In this document: positions 60,410 to 64,000 of the stretch, one piece after another | Numbering within the stretch: the first letter of the stretch is position 1 | Layout: each line of letters starts with the position of its first letter | Source of the DNA: Myxococcales bacterium | GTDB taxonomy: Bacteria; Myxococcota_A; Polyangia; Polyangiales; Polyangiaceae | Direction: 5' to 3' | Assembly (NCBI GenBank): GCA_016212965.1 | Contig: JACRDA010000276.1 | Coordinates: forward strand, 62,001 to 126,000 | Length of the DNA: 64,000 nt | Notes under the pieces: model-generated | The model's database searches: none | What the model saw: only the letters and a program-made list of their open reading frames with translations | What the model was told of the DNA's origin: nothing | Translations under genes and position numbers: made by a program

Positions 60410-60795
60410 TCGTGCTCGACACGCACGCCTGGCTCTGGTGGCTCACCAAGCCGCACAAGCTCGGTCGCGCGGCCGCGCGCGCCATCGAGCGGGCGGCGCG
60501 CGTCGGGATTGCGGCCATCAGCCCGTGGGAGATCGCGATGAAGGCGGAGGCCGGCAAGCTCCGCTTCGACCGGCCGTATCCGGTGTGGCTGGAGGAGGCG
60601 CTGCTCTCCGACCCGCGCATCGAGCTGCTCGCGCTCACGCCCCGCATCGCCGTGGCCGCCGTGCAGCTCGCCTGGGACCACCTCGATCCCGCCGATCGGC
60701 TCATCGTGGCGACGGCCCGCGTCCACGACGCCGGGCTCGTCACCGCCGACGAGCGCATCCTCGAGGCCAAGGTCGTGCGCTGCGTATGGTCGTAG
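60406..60795 (+). CDS. PIN-domain toxin ribonuclease (VapC-like)
   Basis: The product has 129 residues. The four acidic residues of the PIN active site are present: D5 in VIVLDTHAWLWW, E42 in SPWEIAMK, D97 in DPADRLIVATA and D115 in TADERI. PIN toxins cut RNA, often tRNA or rRNA, and are held inactive by the cognate antitoxin. Together with the preceding Phd gene this is an intact type II pair, lying inside the formate dehydrogenase locus. Confidence 0.9.
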   Translation: MIVLDTHAWLWWLTKPHKLGRAAARAIERAARVGIAAISPWEIAMKAEAGKLRFDRPYPVWLEEALLSDPRIELLALTPRIAVAAVQLAWDHLDPADRLIVATARVHDAGLVTADERILEAKVVRCVWS

Positions 60796-60851
60796 GTCGG
60801 AGCCCTTTTTTTCTCTCATCCTGCGCCCCAAAGTCCGGCACACTGGCCGCC

Positions 60852-62668
<1,817 letters not shown>

Positions 62669-62672
<4 letters not shown>

Positions 62673-63523
62673 GCCTCCACCTGCCCGTCCTGCCCGAGCG
62701 GCGCACGGTCGAGCTCACGGTCGACGGCGCGCCGGTGTCCGTGCCCGAGGGCGCGACCCTGCTCGACGCGTGCCAGAAGCTCGGCATCGACGTCCCGACC
62801 CTGTGCTTCGCCAGGAACCTCGCGCCTGTCAACGTGTGCCGCGTGTGCGTGGTCGAGCTCGCCGGCGCGCGCACGCTCGTGCCGAGCTGCTCGCGTAAGG
62901 CCGAGCCGGGCATGGTGGTCGCGACCGACAGCGAGCGCGTGCGCCTGAGCCGGCGGCTCGTGCTCGAGCTGCTCGCGTCGTCGGTGGATCTGTCGACCGC
63001 ACCGCGCGTCACCGAGTACCTCGCGCGCTACGGCGCCCGCCCCGAGCGCTTCGGCCCCGGTGCGCAGACGGTCGCGCAGCCGGTCAAGGTCGACAACGAC
63101 CTCTACGTGCGCGACTACGGCAAATGCATCCTCTGCATGAAGTGCGTGCAGGCCTGCGGCTCCGAGGCGCAGAACACCTTCGCCATCGCCGTCGCCGGGC
63201 GCGGCTTTCCGGCGCACATCTCGACCGAGCTCGACGTGCCGCTGCCCGAGTCGGCGTGCGTGTATTGCGGCAACTGCATCGGGGTCTGCCCGACGGGCGC
63301 GCTCATGGGGCGCACCGAGCACGAGCTCCGCGCCGCGGGCGCCTGGGAGCCCGAGCGCCAGACCGAGGCCGAGACGATCTGCCCCTACTGCGGGGTCGGG
63401 TGCAGCCTCGTGCTGACCGTCCAGGACGACCGCATCGTGCGCGCCGCCTCGAACGAGCGCTCGGAGGTCACGCGCGGGCACCTCTGCATCAAGGGGCGGT
63501 TCGGCTGGGCGTTCGTGCGGTAG
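62669..63523 (+). CDS. Formate dehydrogenase alpha subunit, N-terminal iron-sulfur part
   Basis: The product has 284 residues with a GTG start overlapping the preceding stop. A [2Fe-2S] ferredoxin domain has C46, C57, C60 and C74. Two [4Fe-4S] clusters follow at C153, C156, C159, C163 and C197, C200, C203, C207. The C-terminal Molybdop_Fe4S4 domain has C238, C241, C245 and C273, and the protein stops at GHLCIKGRFGWAFVR. In complete FdhA/FdsA proteins that sequence is followed by the segment that begins the gene at 57835. The His-Cys cluster motif usually found after the [2Fe-2S] domain is absent. It must pair with the Sec-containing half. Confidence 0.88.
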
Positions 63524-63695
63524 CCTGGCCGCTTGGCCTCCTGGAACAGCGTCCCGTCCCTGACTCTCCGCCTCGGTCGGCAGGCGGCCGCCGAGGGCGA
63601 AGCGGCAGGGAGCTTCCGCCGGCGCGCGCGTGGTATCCTCGGTCCGGCCGCGTGCCCCGCGCGCCCTCTGCACCTGGAGGACCCGGAGGAATCGC

Positions 63696-64000
63696 ATGCA
63701 CCGACGATGCACCGCCATTTCGCTCCTCGCGGGCGCGCTCGCCTGGTCGAGCTCGGCCTCGGCGCTCGACGTCTGGGTGAGCAGCGCGACGGGCAACGAC
63801 GCCAACCCGGGGACCGAGCAGGCGCCGTTCGCGACACTCGGGCGCGCCTGCGACGAGACCACGGCCGACCCGCTGCTCGTCGTCCACGTCGGCGCGGGCG
63901 TGTACCGCGAGCTCGTGCAGGTCGTGCGCAATGGCACGCACATCCTCGTGGCGCAGGCCGACCGCGGCAGCGCGGTCCTCACGGGCGCCGAGCCGAGCGC
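63696..64000 (+). CDS. Secreted protein, probable right-handed beta-helix (partial)
   Basis: The first 101 residues run off the right edge. GGAGGA lies just before the ATG. A signal peptide ends near ASA-LD. The mature start, VWVSSATGNDANPGTEQAPF followed by ATLGRACDE, is the common N-terminus of DUF1565/pectate-lyase-like parallel beta-helix proteins. Its enzyme activity, if any, cannot be judged from this part. Confidence 0.75.
   Translation, partial: MHRRCTAISLLAGALAWSSSASALDVWVSSATGNDANPGTEQAPFATLGRACDETTADPLLVVHVGAGVYRELVQVVRNGTHILVAQADRGSAVLTGAEPS

Noticed and set aside
60796-60815. T-rich run after the toxin gene as an intrinsic terminator
   Set aside because: A seven-T run is present but no stable stem lies immediately before it, and the formate dehydrogenase genes continue downstream.

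Overview
The window is about 70% G+C or higher, almost fully coding on both strands, and carries GTG starts and overlapping stop/start codons throughout. Several signs point to a Myxococcota (Polyangia-type) bacterium: an active and a catalytically dead Ser/Thr kinase gene, a PATAN/DUF4388-like domain, many small lipoproteins with Cys-rich or Pro/Ala-rich tails, complex PAS kinases, sigma54-type promoters and an Rpn-family relic. The genus cannot be fixed from this sequence. No rRNA, tRNA, CRISPR array, phage or replication origin was found.

Layout. 1-13.4 kb holds housekeeping and envelope genes: Mrp ATPase, a five-S1-domain RNA-binding protein, a SlyD-like FKBP, a DUF1844 protein with an HtrA lipoprotein protease, an ECF sigma factor with a membrane partner and an exported protein, the methyltransferases PrmA and RsmE, a FabV-like reductase and glycogen synthase. 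13.4-14.3 kb contains a bacterial CULT-domain (cereblon-like) protein divergent from a small winged-helix regulator, with an AT-rich palindrome between them. 14.3-19.8 kb contains TrmL, an outer-membrane protein, RNase III and YgfZ. 20-21.5 kb is an IS4-type insertion sequence lying directly downstream of rpmH-rnpA. 23.8-28.1 kb encodes a peroxisome-style beta-oxidation pair: an SDR/hydratase-2 protein with three SCP2 domains, followed by an SCP2-type thiolase. 28.1-29.9 kb is an accessory patch with two small unknown genes, a 5'-truncated Rpn-family gene and a broken toxin-antitoxin pair. 30-41.5 kb holds lipoproteins, TIM, a large tandem-pseudokinase protein, and a molybdenum hydroxylase whose FAD subunit carries the extra four-Cys loop of 4-hydroxybenzoyl-CoA reductase. 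41.6-54.1 kb is rich in signalling and envelope genes (two histidine kinases, a Ser/Thr kinase, a GT-C-like membrane protein). 54.2-63.5 kb contains FdhD, a sigma54-driven desaturase-family gene and a formate dehydrogenase locus.

The most unusual system is the formate dehydrogenase. Its catalytic subunit is a selenoprotein: an in-frame TGA is followed by a hairpin whose GGTCT loop sits at the same 18-nt distance as in E. coli fdhF. The alpha subunit is also split in two. The C-terminal catalytic part is the first gene of the locus, and the N-terminal iron-sulfur part, ending exactly where the other begins, is the last. Between them lie a small membrane protein, a Phd/PIN toxin-antitoxin pair and a fused NuoE-NuoF-type diaphorase. 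The arrangement looks like a circularly permuted NAD-linked formate dehydrogenase operon. FdhD, needed to sulfurate the molybdenum cofactor, lies 2.8 kb upstream.
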